Shown piece by piece: positions 1-10,472 of a DNA stretch of 64,000 bases; position 1 is the first letter of the stretch, and each line of letters begins with the position of its first letter. The notes beneath the pieces were generated by a model. The model ran no database searches and was not told the origin of the DNA. It was given only the letters and a program-made list of their open reading frames with translations. A program made the position numbers and the translations under genes. Source of the stretch: Phialophora verrucosa (Eukaryota > Ascomycota > Eurotiomycetes > Chaetothyriales > Herpotrichiellaceae); assembly GCA_002099365.1 (NCBI GenBank), contig MSED01000004.1, forward strand, positions 2,232,001-2,296,000. Direction: 5' to 3'.

Positions 1-404
1 CAGCATGACTGATGATTGGCCCTCCGAGCCACGCCACTGATAAGGAGAAATCTGTTCCTTGCGGCCGCGCTGGGCATTTAAAGTTCAGGGCTACAATACG
101 TGACTCTAGTTTGTCAAAGCCATGTCCAGATGCGGTACATGCTAGAAGTATAACGTATTCCGTACGTACTCTGGCTGAGTGGCACTACTCCAACTACAGT
201 ACTGGGATGGGCTTGAAAGGGGCAAATCCAGAACGGATTCCGAACGGCCAGTTGTTTGAGCTGGACATGGACTTGGGCTTGACCTACAGAGGACGACAAC
301 TCCCAACACGGCTAGGATGTAATATTCGTATCTTGCCCGGCAGGTTATAGTCCCTGAGACATGCCTCCTGTACAGGCTGGACGCCGTCCATCTGGTGTCT
401 GGTG
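1..404. other. Intergenic, downstream of the first MFS gene
   Basis: No reading frame here looks like a protein in any frame, and no RNA gene or repeat was recognised. It probably holds the 3' untranslated region of the minus-strand MFS gene that ends at 405. Confidence 0.5.
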
Positions 405-2330
405 TCAGTGCTCACCATACTTTGCCTTGTCAGTGGCGACCAATCTCCAGTACTTCCCTGCGCTCCTGACACGGAACTTCTTGCCAAACATGATCATGGC
501 GAAGAAGACGGACGAGGCCGCCATGCCGACAAACGCTGCAGAGATGAAACAGTTTTGGTAGCCGAGGTTCGTCAACCAGGGGGTGATTCTATACTGGTGG
601 TCAGTCTCATAATTATCGCTTTGGGGGAACAGACACTTTTGCTTACCCATAGCTGATTGCAAAGGACATGGTATTCCGGACGAGGATAACAGTGGTCATG
701 GCATCGCCCGAGATCTCGTGATAGCTATCAATCATATAGTTGATGCTGAGGGTGACGCCAAATGTGGTGGCGAATGCCAACGTGCCCATGGCGAAGATTA
801 GGCCGAACCAGTGAACGCCATGAGCGGCTCCCACGCCCCATAGGATGAGAGCGCCGGGAACGAAGATGACGCAGAGTAGGAACGGCCATAGACGGTGTTC
901 GGCTTCCATAATGCCCTTGTTGTGCCGGGCGAGTTTGATGGTCAGCCAATCGCTCAGTCGGCCGGAAATGAGGCATCCTAGGATCACCCCGAGAGTGCAG
1001 GAAAGATAGGAGAGGCCGACCATGGAGGGCGAGAAGTTGTAAGGTGGTCCTCCGAGGATGATTGACGCCGTGGCATTCAAGACGTTGAACCAGATCAGAT
1101 AAGACCCGTAAGAAAAGCCGGCGTAGAAGACGACTGGCCATCCCAGGTAGCTCAGACTGCGGATTGCGCGCTGGATCATAGGCTGGCCGGGCTGGGGCTG
1201 CCAAAGTGACAGCTTTTGAACGAAAGTTTTCTCCGGTGCGTACTCGGTCGCAGGGGTCGAAAGCATGGCGGCAGGGTTCTTCTCCGAGTCTTTCTCCATT
1301 GCAGGCTCCGATGGTGGTGTATCGATTTCCGTGACAAGTCCGACGGTCTTCCTGGTGTAGTTGGTCTCTTCCATGAAGAGGAAGAGGAAGACGAAAACGA
1401 AAGCGAGGAAGATGGCAGGCCAATAGAAAACCCAGCGCCATCCCTGGCCATCAGCGATGAAACCGCAGAGGACCGGAGTGAAGTAATTGCTGCCAGCGAG
1501 CGTAAAAGCGTAAATGCCCATGTAGGTGCCGCGCTGATGGGTAAAATACTATCCAAGAGGTCAGATGTGTTTGCTTTCGACGATGCTTGGAATGCTCATA
1601 CCACATCGGTGACGGAGATTTCGGGAAGAGCCTCGATTGGGGCATTGAAAAAACCTTGAACAATGCATTTGGCGATCCATTCACCGTTGCTCGTAACGTA
1701 GGCGCTAAGCATTGTTAGGGAGACCCGGTGAATGCAACCGATATAGCATAACCGACCTCCAGATACAAGTGCCCTAACGCCGAGTCAGTAAAGGTGATAG
1801 ATCCCAGGCGAGGCGCTTTGTTACTCACAAGTGATCCAAGGACAGAAATCAGGTATGCAAGGCGCTTCTGCAATATTGTTAGAACAATAACAGGAATAGT
1901 TGTGAGACCGGCTCACCCCGTAGCGTAGCGAGAATGGTTGCCAGAAAAGCAAGCCCCATCCCAAGAACAGGAACATGTAGCCAGTTCCCTGGTTCAGGGC
2001 TGAGACGGAGACGCCAGAAGCCTGCGAAAGTGGAACCAAAACACTGTAGACAGTAGAAACCGACATCCCGGTGAACCAAGTGTACCTGCAGCATGTTAAC
2101 GTTGCTCATGATGATAGTAGAACCACGTACATGTTGGAGCAGATACTGGATAGCACCTTCCGTCGCGGCGACCAGTTCAGCGGGTCGTTGGGGTCATTCG
2201 ACGGCGTCGGGACGAGCACAATATCCCCAGCACCGGCGTCGGCATGGCGTGTCCGCATAGTATGGTCCAGGTCGACCAGGTGCACCGTGCCCGGAATCGA
2301 CTCCGGCGTCATCTCCGTGGTCAAGGTCAT
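405..2330 (-). CDS. MFS transporter, DHA1/HOL1-like, seven exons
   Basis: Predicted 537-residue 12-TM major facilitator of the plasma membrane, probably a proton-coupled drug or small-solute transporter; the substrate cannot be read from sequence. Exons on the minus strand: 2330-2131, 2085-1917, 1867-1829, 1773-1757, 1704-1602, 1548-647, 588-405, all joined at GT-AG sites with frame kept. Family landmarks are DPLNWSPRRK before TM1, GWGLLFWQP after TM2, EISVTDVYFTHQRGTYMG in the loop after TM4, a hydrophilic central loop around RKTVGLVTE, and SYGITPW before the last helix. The 17-nt exon supplies GTCIWS, which bridges TM3 (VLGSL) to AYVTSNGEW; without it the frame breaks. The start is the ATG at 2330, just before the acidic N-terminus. 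It is divergent from the amidase, 1.16 kb away. MFS assignment is sure, subfamily less so. Confidence 0.9.
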
Positions 2331-3492
2331 GGTGTCTCTTGAGAGCAGAGCGCGTCTACAAGGCTGATTCCAATGGTAATAATGAGACTGGGGCCGGAGC
2401 TGGGACAGGGGAACAGCGACGTACTTATGCACTTCGCACCTGCAGATGAGATTTTGGCATCGCTTACCAGTAGACCGATCTTCCTCGCCTTACCAAGATC
2501 ACTTACCGTCGCCAGTATGGTCTGGCTTCACGTCGAGTGCTGTTGTGACTAAGTGGAGATGTCCACCAAGGGCTGATAGCCGGAGTTTCCTTCTCCCATG
2601 TTGTCCATGCCAGTCTAGTGCTGGGTTTGTTCCGTTTACCAAGGCATTTGACTTCAACGCCTGGCCACGTTTCTATCCGCCACATGGGACGCGGAATTGT
2701 GTCGACTCGATATTTTTGGATAAAGGAAAGGCGTCGATGGTTGCCTCGCCCGTAGCAGGGGACAAGTGTGATAAAGCTGAATGCCGCGCCATGAAGACAA
2801 GCTCCGATTGGCCCGACGGGTATTGATAAAGGGCCTCCTTTATCGCTCTCTTTCCGCTGGGGCTTGGAAAAGCTGGGGCTAATCGGCGTCGGACGAATGG
2901 TCGCCCTGGTGATGCTCCGGGCTGGCGATAAAGACTGCTTGAACTGCATGAGCTAGATGCGCAGCGTCGCCGCCAACACCCCTTGCTTTCGGACCACAAT
3001 CTCACGCGCAAATGAACGTGACTGGCTCGTTGCCGACGCCACCGCAATGATCGTCTCCTGGTGTTAGAGCAATGCGGGGAAACTCCTTTGCGACACCGTC
3101 TTCGAGGTGATGGCGTCGGTCTGTTGCAAGCCAGAACCCTCCCATCGGTAATAGAGAGTGGGTAGTCCTATCTGCAACAGCCTTTGCCTGGCCATGCGGG
3201 CTCTCCGGGTATCAGGAACCAGAGGAAAGCATTTGCGCGGCGGAGATCAACGATCGACGTCCCAACCAACTGCTATTATGGCTCGTCGAGGCCGACCACG
3301 GAGAGGGTGCCAGCGCATGGATAAGGGAGAACGTCCTGAAAAACTCGCAAGGAACTTGATGTCAACAGCCTTTTTTCGCTCCAGAACATTCGACATCCAA
3401 AATACGACAACCCTCATCAAGGCGTGACATAAACTATAGCATCAGAGACAGCTTCTTGTAAATCAGGGGATCAGCCAAGCTGTATCGGCAAA
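2331..3492. promoter_or_regulatory. Divergent intergenic region, MFS / amidase
   Basis: About 1.16 kb between two divergent starts, so it must hold both promoters. Open frames of up to about 150 codons occur, but their Arg/Ser/Pro-rich translations have no recognisable domain and I treat them as chance. No repeat was seen. Confidence 0.4.
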
Positions 3493-5169
3493 ATGGTCGG
3501 CCGCCCCTTCAAGGTAATACAACCCAAAGCCGTGCCTCAAGGCACGCCCGAGTTTGAAGAAAAGCGCGCCGCGTTACTTCGCACTTTCGCCGACAAAGTC
3601 CCCAAAGAATACTACATCCCCGAGGATGTGGTCAACGATCCCCCTCAAGACGTGTCGGAACTGGCGACGAAGTTCGGCATCCTGACACCCCAGGAGATCG
3701 AGATCACGGAGAATTACGACGCGACAGGCCTCGCAGAAGCCATCGCGGGGAAGAAGTATTCTGCGGTCGAAGTAGTCACGGCATTCGCCAAGCGGGCGAT
3801 TATCGCTCATCAACTTACATGCTGCTTGACGCAATGGTTCATGGACGATGCCATCGGGCAAGCCAAGAAACTCGACGAGTATCTCGAGAAGAACGGAAAG
3901 ACCGTCGGTCCGTTGCACGGCGTACCCGTCAGCATCAAGGACCACATGCCCATCGCCGGCACATACTCTTCGTACGGCTATTTCGGCAGTATCCAGCACG
4001 ATGAAAAAGACAGCCAGTTCATTGGAATCCTGCGCTCCATGGGAGCCGTCTTTTACTGCAAAACCAACCAGCCGCAGTCTTTGATGCATCTGGAGTCAGA
4101 CTCACACTGGGGTCGGGTGTTGAATCCATACAATATCCAGCTCTCCGCTGGCGGCTCGACCGGCGGAGAGGCAGCATTGATCGCAATGAAGGGGTCCGTG
4201 TTGGGTGTTGGCACCGACATTGGGGGAAGTATCCGTGGGCCGGCGGCATTCTGCGGCATCTACGGCTTCAAACCAACCTCCTACACATTGCCTATGAAAG
4301 ACATGATAGCCGCCCCATTCCCCGCGGAGCTCAATGTGTTGTGCTCCATTGGTCCGATGTGCCGCAGTCTTCGAGATATGGATCTCATGACGAAAGGTGT
4401 ACTCGCAGCGAAACCCCATCTCGAAGACCCGCGTCTTGTGCCGACGAAGTGGACAGGTTTCGAAACGCCCGTTACCAAACCACTTAAGATCGGTATCATC
4501 AGCAATGACGGCTTCATCGATCCCCAACCGCCCGTGAAACGCGCCATCGCCTGGGCAAAAGAAAAGCTCTCGGATCCCAAGTACAAAGACCTTGTCGAGA
4601 TCAAGGACTTCACGCCGTACAACGCTGCTGAAGCGTGGTCCACCATCCGCCTCCAGTATTGGCCCGAAGGCGGCCAAGCCGTTGTTGAACACATCAAAGA
4701 AACCGGCGAGCCAGTCCATCCACTTTCCGCCTGGATCTGGAAGGACGCTGAAGTACACGGCATGCGCACCGGCCTTGACGTGAGCACCATGCGCGGAGAG
4801 CGAGACAACTACCGCATTAAATTCGCCCAGCACTGGAACTCACAGGACGTGGACCTTGTCATCGGACCGTGCTTTGTGGGACCCGCATCGCGGCACGATA
4901 CTGCGTTTTACTGGACGTACACTTCGTTGTACAACTTCGTGGATTATCCAGGTGTTGTAATTCCGACGCCGATCAAGGCCGAGAAGGGCGAGCAGTATGC
5001 GGAGGACTATAAGCCGCTGAGCGATGCTTGCGGGCATGTTAAAGAATTGTGGGAGGAGGGGAACTTTGAGAGGGCGCCAATCAATTTGCAGATCAACGCC
5101 AGAAAGTACCATGACAATGAATTGTTTGGCGCGCTGGCTCAGTTGAAGGATATTCTGGAGTTGGCATGA
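3493..5169 (+). CDS. Amidase-signature family amidase (acetamidase-like)
   Basis: Single-exon 558-residue enzyme of the amidase signature family, hydrolysing a carboxamide to acid plus ammonia; fungal members (AmdS type) let cells use amides as nitrogen or carbon source. The Ser-cisSer-Lys triad can be placed: Lys149 in SIKD, cis-Ser222 in AGGSTGGE, and nucleophile Ser246 in GTDIGGSIRG. The second Ser of the usual GGSSGG is Thr223 here. Length fits fungal acetamidases of about 540-560 residues. There is no signal peptide, so it is probably cytosolic. The ATG at 3493 starts MVGRPF, about 65 residues before the FGILTPQEIEIT region where the conserved fold begins. It is convergent with NPR2 (186 bp between stops) and divergent from an MFS gene, which could be its uptake partner (inference). 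Substrate unknown. Confidence 0.92.
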   Translation: MVGRPFKVIQPKAVPQGTPEFEEKRAALLRTFADKVPKEYYIPEDVVNDPPQDVSELATKFGILTPQEIEITENYDATGLAEAIAGKKYSAVEVVTAFAKRAIIAHQLTCCLTQWFMDDAIGQAKKLDEYLEKNGKTVGPLHGVPVSIKDHMPIAGTYSSYGYFGSIQHDEKDSQFIGILRSMGAVFYCKTNQPQSLMHLESDSHWGRVLNPYNIQLSAGGSTGGEAALIAMKGSVLGVGTDIGGSIRGPAAFCGIYGFKPTSYTLPMKDMIAAPFPAELNVLCSIGPMCRSLRDMDLMTKGVLAAKPHLEDPRLVPTKWTGFETPVTKPLKIGIISNDGFIDPQPPVKRAIAWAKEKLSDPKYKDLVEIKDFTPYNAAEAWSTIRLQYWPEGGQAVVEHIKETGEPVHPLSAWIWKDAEVHGMRTGLDVSTMRGERDNYRIKFAQHWNSQDVDLVIGPCFVGPASRHDTAFYWTYTSLYNFVDYPGVVIPTPIKAEKGEQYAEDYKPLSDACGHVKELWEEGNFERAPINLQINARKYHDNELFGALAQLKDILELA

Positions 5170-5355
5170 TCGGCGCTCTCAAGATCCAGAGATGGTGGTT
5201 GTGACGGCCAGGGACAGCAGCCTGTTTGCCATGATCCAGAGTCGAAAATATGAAAGTCCGGACTTGATTTTTGGGATCTGGTATCAGTTGGCCCTCTTCG
5301 GCTGAACATTCAAGTCGAACATCTCGAGGCCCATAGTTCCTCGGAAAGGTAGCCT

Positions 5356-6908
5356 TCATCTACAGATGATGGTGACTTCACCCATCTCCCTACTCTTCAG
5401 TCTCTCTGTGAGATCCTTTTCGCTTATCCCTAATTCCGTGCAGATCTCGTCAAAGCAGTGCGTGCCGTCTAGATACTGGATGATCTGAGCATTCAGACTT
5501 TGGCCGCCCTTGCCGGTCTTCCCAGTCGTCTGGTGTTTCTTCCTAGTACTTGACGTCGGTTGTTCGGTAAGGTGATGTTCACTGGACATACTTCGTGTAA
5601 GAGTCTGGTACTGGAATTCTGCTTCATCTCCCTGATCCACGACCGCTGCTCCTTTCGGTGTGCGGATGGCATATCGATGGACGCGGTAGAGAAAGCCCTT
5701 GATGACCCCGAAAGTCACAAATCGCCGTAGGTCTACATTGGCGAGCAGGTTGGCATTCTGAGCATACCATTCTCGTACGGTCAGGCCCTGGCGCAAATTG
5801 GCGAAGAGCTGGACTATAGCGACTCCGTCGAGAGGGTCGCCTTTTCCTGTCAAGGGCCAGATCTCATCATCGTGCAGGGTGGTCACATTTGTCAAGCCGC
5901 TTGTCCGTCGTTCAGCGCCACCGTCGATGATGGCTTCCTCCTGCGCCCCGGGTGTAAATGCTGTGTTCACGTACCTGGCGCATTCCTTCTGCATCTCGGT
6001 ATCCTTGGCGATCATACTGGCGAATTCAGCCGTCGGAGCGTAAATGGCGTGGAAGCTGAATATGTCAAGCAGAAGAACGCAGCTATAGTAGAGCAAATGT
6101 TTCACGCATTTCTTGGTCAGCTTCAGATCTGCGTCTGCCAGGGTGGCGATCCTTTTGACGCTGTTCACGCCATTGATGAATGGGATGACTCGAAGCATCG
6201 TGAGATCCCAGTTCTCGTCGACCATGGTCTCGATCCTTACCGTGAAGAGCGGAACGTGCCACGGTTTGACACTGACAGGATTCGGCAGAGTCGGGAAGAG
6301 CTTGATGTTCAGCGTGTTCAACTCATCGATGGGAATCATGCATTCACAATAGTTGTTCAGGTCTTCCATCAACATCTCACACAAGCTGTAGATTTTGCCA
6401 GAATTTGGAGGCGCATTATCCTCGCTCAAGAACCGCGATTGTTCTTCTAGGCTCCGCATTAGGTGCGCCAGCTTCTTCACCACAGACTTGTATGAGGGGA
6501 CGTCGATAGTGGAAGGCTCGCCCAAGACAAGCGCGAAGTTGAAGATGAACTCATTGCGTGGGTACCGCGGGGATGTCAAACAGATAGGGTACGATAGGAC
6601 AAGCGTCGGAGGGGTGCTCGGAGTGAGAGGCGGCGGTGACAAGGAGATGAGATTGCCACAAAGCGACTGACGCGGAATCAGGAAGCGCGAGATGGTCGAG
6701 AAGGAGAGCAGCGGTGTCGTTGAAGAATTCGCTGATGGGCCGACGACGGAGGCAGATAGGTCGCTGGTCGTCGAGATCGAGTCCTCGGGGACCTGATGCA
6801 CGATCTTCGGCCCTAAAGACTGATAAGAAGCAGTCTCTGTGTCGCACCGAGGACTGGCTTGCCTTCTTGAGGGTCGAACTTGCTGTAGAAGATGGCTCTG
6901 ATGGACAT
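5356..6908 (-). CDS. npr2: NPR2, nitrogen permease regulator 2 (NPRL2; SEACIT/GATOR1 subunit)
   Basis: Predicted 500-residue orthologue of yeast Npr2/human NPRL2, a subunit of the SEACIT/GATOR1 complex at the vacuole that restrains TORC1 when amino acids are scarce. Exons: 6908-6863 and 6812-5356. Family landmarks in order: AIFYSKFDPQEGPKIVHQVP (N-terminal longin-like part), YPRNEFIFNFALVL, VVKKLAHLMRSLEEQSRFLS, MIPIDELNTLNIKLFP, VPLFTV, LLYYSCVLLLDIF, LTVREWY, and the C-terminal FDEICTELGISEKDLTERL winged-helix region. The start ATG at 6908 gives MSIRAIFYS; an in-frame stop lies just upstream. The intron is best read as GC-AG (6862-6813, donor AAG|GCAAGC), which restores the family alignment exactly. 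Acidic and low-complexity insertions (around GAERRTSG and STRKKHQTTGK) lengthen it relative to the human protein of about 380. Confidence 0.93.
6813..6862 (-). other. GC-AG intron of npr2 (50 nt)
   Basis: The minus-strand donor context is GAAG|GCAAGC and the acceptor is CTTTAG|GG. Joining E at the donor to GPKIVHQ gives the residues expected for the NPRL2 family. The alternative GT donor 15 nt further in would leave a 35-nt intron and insert five non-family residues. Confidence 0.65.
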
Positions 6909-7923
6909 CTCTTCACGCCAGCGTTACTGAAAGCGCAGGCTGACCTTGCGGGCATGCAATACATCCTATCAGCATCACAGTAGATTCCTTGCTATTAATC
7001 GATCTGCATGCGTGTGGACACGACGAGAAGAAATATCCTCGCGACGTACTTGGGTAAGAGGTAGAGAACTGTTCTCGTCGACACTGACGGGTGTGGGAAC
7101 CTGGGAACCAGGACTCTGTCTCCCAAAAGCTTCAGAACGCGTACTCGTACCAAGACTACAGTAACTCCACATGGAATTCCGCCTTCGACCTCGTATTCTA
7201 CTCTCAATTGTTGCCAAAGATCTTTGAAACGCGCTCTTCTCGCCCAGCACAATGGCAGACCGTGTGACAACACGTTTGGCCATGAGCTATTACTGTACTC
7301 CTTATTGCGCAGCCGCCATGGACCTCCTCGTGCCGGCCTCTTCGAGTGGCCGAGATTCCCTCCATCATTCCGCGGCGGTGCCGATGACGTCGCAGTCGAT
7401 GGATCCCCAGGCACGATTCAGGCGTTGAACGAACAGCGAGCCGCTTCGACCAGGCTTCATCTGGTAAAGCCAGGTTGACAAACGCACTCGCATCAGTTCC
7501 GTCTCGATGATTACTGTGTCGTTACTGTCGCTTTCGAGGAATTCTCGGCCCGTCTAGCATGCTTTGAGGGGGCCCTATGTTTTCCCGTTCAAGCTCTAGC
7601 GAGATATCCGTGGTTATCGTTTGGCCCATTGGCCGAGGGCTGCGAGCACCTGCAGGCTCCCCTGGAACAAATCCATACTTGTTGAATGAACGGTCGGCTG
7701 TTGATAGGTCTTGCCTACGACATGTCGGTCAAAGACTGTACAGGCTAGTTGACATGTGGCCGAGCATCCGAGATGCCATGGCTAACACAACAGCACGAAC
7801 ATGTATATCAAGGCGAAGGGGGCGTTGGACTCTTGAGTACCAGCAACCACGCGCAGACGAGCAGAGCCAAGCACAGAGCATTAGCGACAGGAATCTGCAA
7901 GCAATCACCAGAAAAGCTCTATC
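6909..7923. promoter_or_regulatory. Divergent intergenic region, npr2 / MFS
   Basis: About 1 kb between divergent starts. No convincing coding sequence, RNA gene or repeat was seen. It should contain both promoters. Confidence 0.4.
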
Positions 7924-9825
7924 ATGGCAGATCCCTTGAGCAGAGACATCATTCGCGCCGAAGTCGACGCCAATGTCAACCGGCCTGATACCTTGTCCTA
8001 TATTGCCACACATGGACCAGACATCGAGCGAGACTGGTCGCGCTCAGAACCCTCATCAACCCTTTCTCACGGCGTAACTCCAACATATACGGTATGCACA
8101 TAAGGATCTCGGCCGCGGTTTCGTCGTCATCGCTAACCAAAAGAAGAATGCCACCCAGCATACACTGCATCCAGTGGAGCTCGATAGAATAGCCCGATCG
8201 CGGACGCAACAGCAGCTCACTGTGGGCAGCCGACCATCGCACGCCAGAAGACGGTCAACTGCAACCGTCATGACCCTCGGAGCGGGCAAGCCGGTACCTC
8301 CCAAAGATACGACTGAAGAGTATGTTGTAGAGTTCGACGGCGTCGATGATCCTGAACATGCTCAAAACTGGCCTTTTTGGTACAAGTATGTTACTTTGTG
8401 CACCCTACGACGCGCGACCTTCAGTTACTAACCCGCCGTGACAGGATACTGCAGTCGATCATCTTCTCCTACATCACCTTCGTGGCCTCATTCTCCAGCG
8501 CAATCTTCTCGTCGGCGATACCACAAGTTTCCCACGAGTTCCATGTCAGCACCGAAGTGGGCGTCTTAGGTATCACACTTTACGTTCTGGGCTTTGCTTT
8601 CGGCCCTATTGCCTGGGGCCCTGGCTCTGAGCTGCTCGGTCGCAAAATGCCGCTGGTGGTAGCCATGTTCGGGTTTGCCATTTTTGCAGTCGCAGCGGCC
8701 ACATCCAAGGACTATCAAACCCTGATGTTATCCCGCTTCTTCAGTGGATTCTTCGCGGCAGGGCCGCTGGCAATCGTCCCAGCCTGTTTTGCCGACATGT
8801 ACGACGACAGCCAGCGCGGCATCGCTATCACCGCATTCGCCATGGCCGTCTTCTGCGGACCCTTCGCGTCCCCCTTCGTCGGAGGTTTCATCGCCGACAG
8901 CCACCTCCGCTGGCGCTGGACCATGTACATCGCCTCCATCATGGGCTGGCTCTCCACCTTCCTCACCCTCTTTCTGAAGGAGACGTATGCGCCCGCGATC
9001 CTCATCGCCAAAGCGGGCCGCATCCGCCGCGAGACCAAGAACTTCGCCATCCACGCCAAACAGGAAGAAGTCGAGGTCGACTTCCTCGAACTCGTCGACG
9101 AGAACTTCATGCGTCCCGTGCGCATGCTGTTCACCGAGCCCATCATCTTCCTGATCACACTATACATGTCGTTCATCTACGGGTTGATCTATCTCTTCCT
9201 CGGCGCCTACCCGATCGTCTTCCAAGGCGTGCACGGCATGAACGAGGGTGTCGGCGGCCTGCCCTTCATCGGCCTCATCGTCGGCCAGCTTTGCGGCGGC
9301 ATCTACATCATGATCGACCAAGTGCAGTACAAGAAGAAACTGGTCCGTAACCACGGCGTCCAAGTCCCCGAGTGGCGCTTGCCGCCTGTCATCGTCGGCG
9401 CCGTGGCCTTTGCAATCGGCCTCTTCTGGTTCGGCTGGACCGGGTGGAACAAATCCATCCACTGGCTTGCGCCCACTTTTTCCGGCGTCATCACCGGGTT
9501 CGGCATCCTGTGCATCTTCCTGCAATGCTTCAACTACATCATCGACACGTACTTGATGTTCGCCGCCTCAGCAATCGCGGCGAACTCGCTACTCCGATCG
9601 TTTTTCGGCGCCGGATTCCCCCTGTTTGCCGACCAGATGTTCCACAACCTGGGCATCCAGTGGGCGGGGACGCTGCTGGGCTGTCTGGCCACGGTCATGA
9701 TTCCCATCCCCGTGATCTTCTACTTGTTGGGCGACAAGGTCCGGGGGTGGAGCAAAAATAGCGGCCAGGAGAAGGGAGGGGAGAGTGAAGACGAGTTGCA
9801 AGCCAATAAGGAGGCCGAGATGTAG
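7924..9825 (+). CDS. MFS transporter, DHA1 multidrug/polyamine type
   Basis: Predicted protein of about 595 residues, 12-TM, plasma-membrane drug:H+ antiporter-1 type. Exons: 7924-8091, 8147-8385, 8445-9825 (8144 is an equally possible acceptor, adding one Lys). The N-terminal 140 residues are cytosolic and contain FDGVDDPEHAQNWPFWYK, the standard entry to TM1. Then come FSSAIFSSAIP (TM1), GPGSELLGRK (motif A, loop 2-3), RFFSGFFAAGPLAIVP (TM4), and FGPIAW/FCGPFASPFVGGF (motif C region), followed by a long central loop after LKETYAPAIL. The C-terminus is hydrophilic (GQEKGGESEDELQANKE). The second intron carries a clear TTACTAAC branch site. It is divergent from npr2 and convergent with the PIP-box gene. 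Substrate unknown. Confidence 0.9.
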
Positions 9826-10472
9826 GTGCACTGTAACACCGCGGTGTTAAGCATTCATATGTGTGTGGAAACCACCACACCTATTAGGCTGGGTCGGGTG
9901 CTGAAAACCCTAACCCAATCTACTTTGTGTGCGTCTCGTGTAAGCGAAGCTGTCACTTTATGCTTTCCCTTCGTGTCGCTCATTGCCTTAGGGAGTACCC
10001 CGTGTCCAAGACATCCATTCATAAACATTTTTCATGCTAATATCCAACCTTGTGTGCCGCGAGGTGGCATGCAATCCAATGCAATCCAATGAGCTCCTGG
10101 ACTCCGAAACGTCAAATGCAAAATGCTAAACCCCCGATGCTCATATCCCTGCGGCCTAGGATCTGGAAGCTGGACGCAATGCAGCAATGATGCCCGCCCC
10201 CCTCGGGGGATGCCATACCGTGCCGATGCCAATGCCAATGCTAATGTTGTGTTGACCTGACCTTCTAAACCAAAATGCAGTCGTGTCGTGTCGTCGTCAT
10301 ATCGCCAGTATATCATTTTCTGGCACTTCGTCCGTATCATGCCCGGTGGACAGAATTGGACCGAGCAATAAGATCCCTTAATCTCAAGGCGGCCAGATGC
10401 GATGCGAAGACGTGAGAGTCGAGAATTTGGTACTCAGAAAAAGAAGGGGCTCCTAAAGCTCGCTCTCTCACA
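9826..10472. other. Intergenic between convergent stops
   Basis: About 650 bp of 3' flanking sequence shared by the MFS gene and the PIP-box gene. It has short imperfect direct repeats (gcaatccaat twice near 10070-10090; gccaatg-type near 10223-10243). No gene was seen. Confidence 0.4.

Noticed and set aside
2503..3047. Overlapping minus-strand frames between MFS and amidase
   Set aside because: Two overlapping phases both open, Arg/Ser/Pro-rich, no domain; likely chance in the divergent promoter region.
6813..6847. 35-nt GT-AG intron in npr2
   Set aside because: Shorter than other introns here and it leaves GKPVL inserted in a conserved motif; the GC-AG model is better, though not proven.
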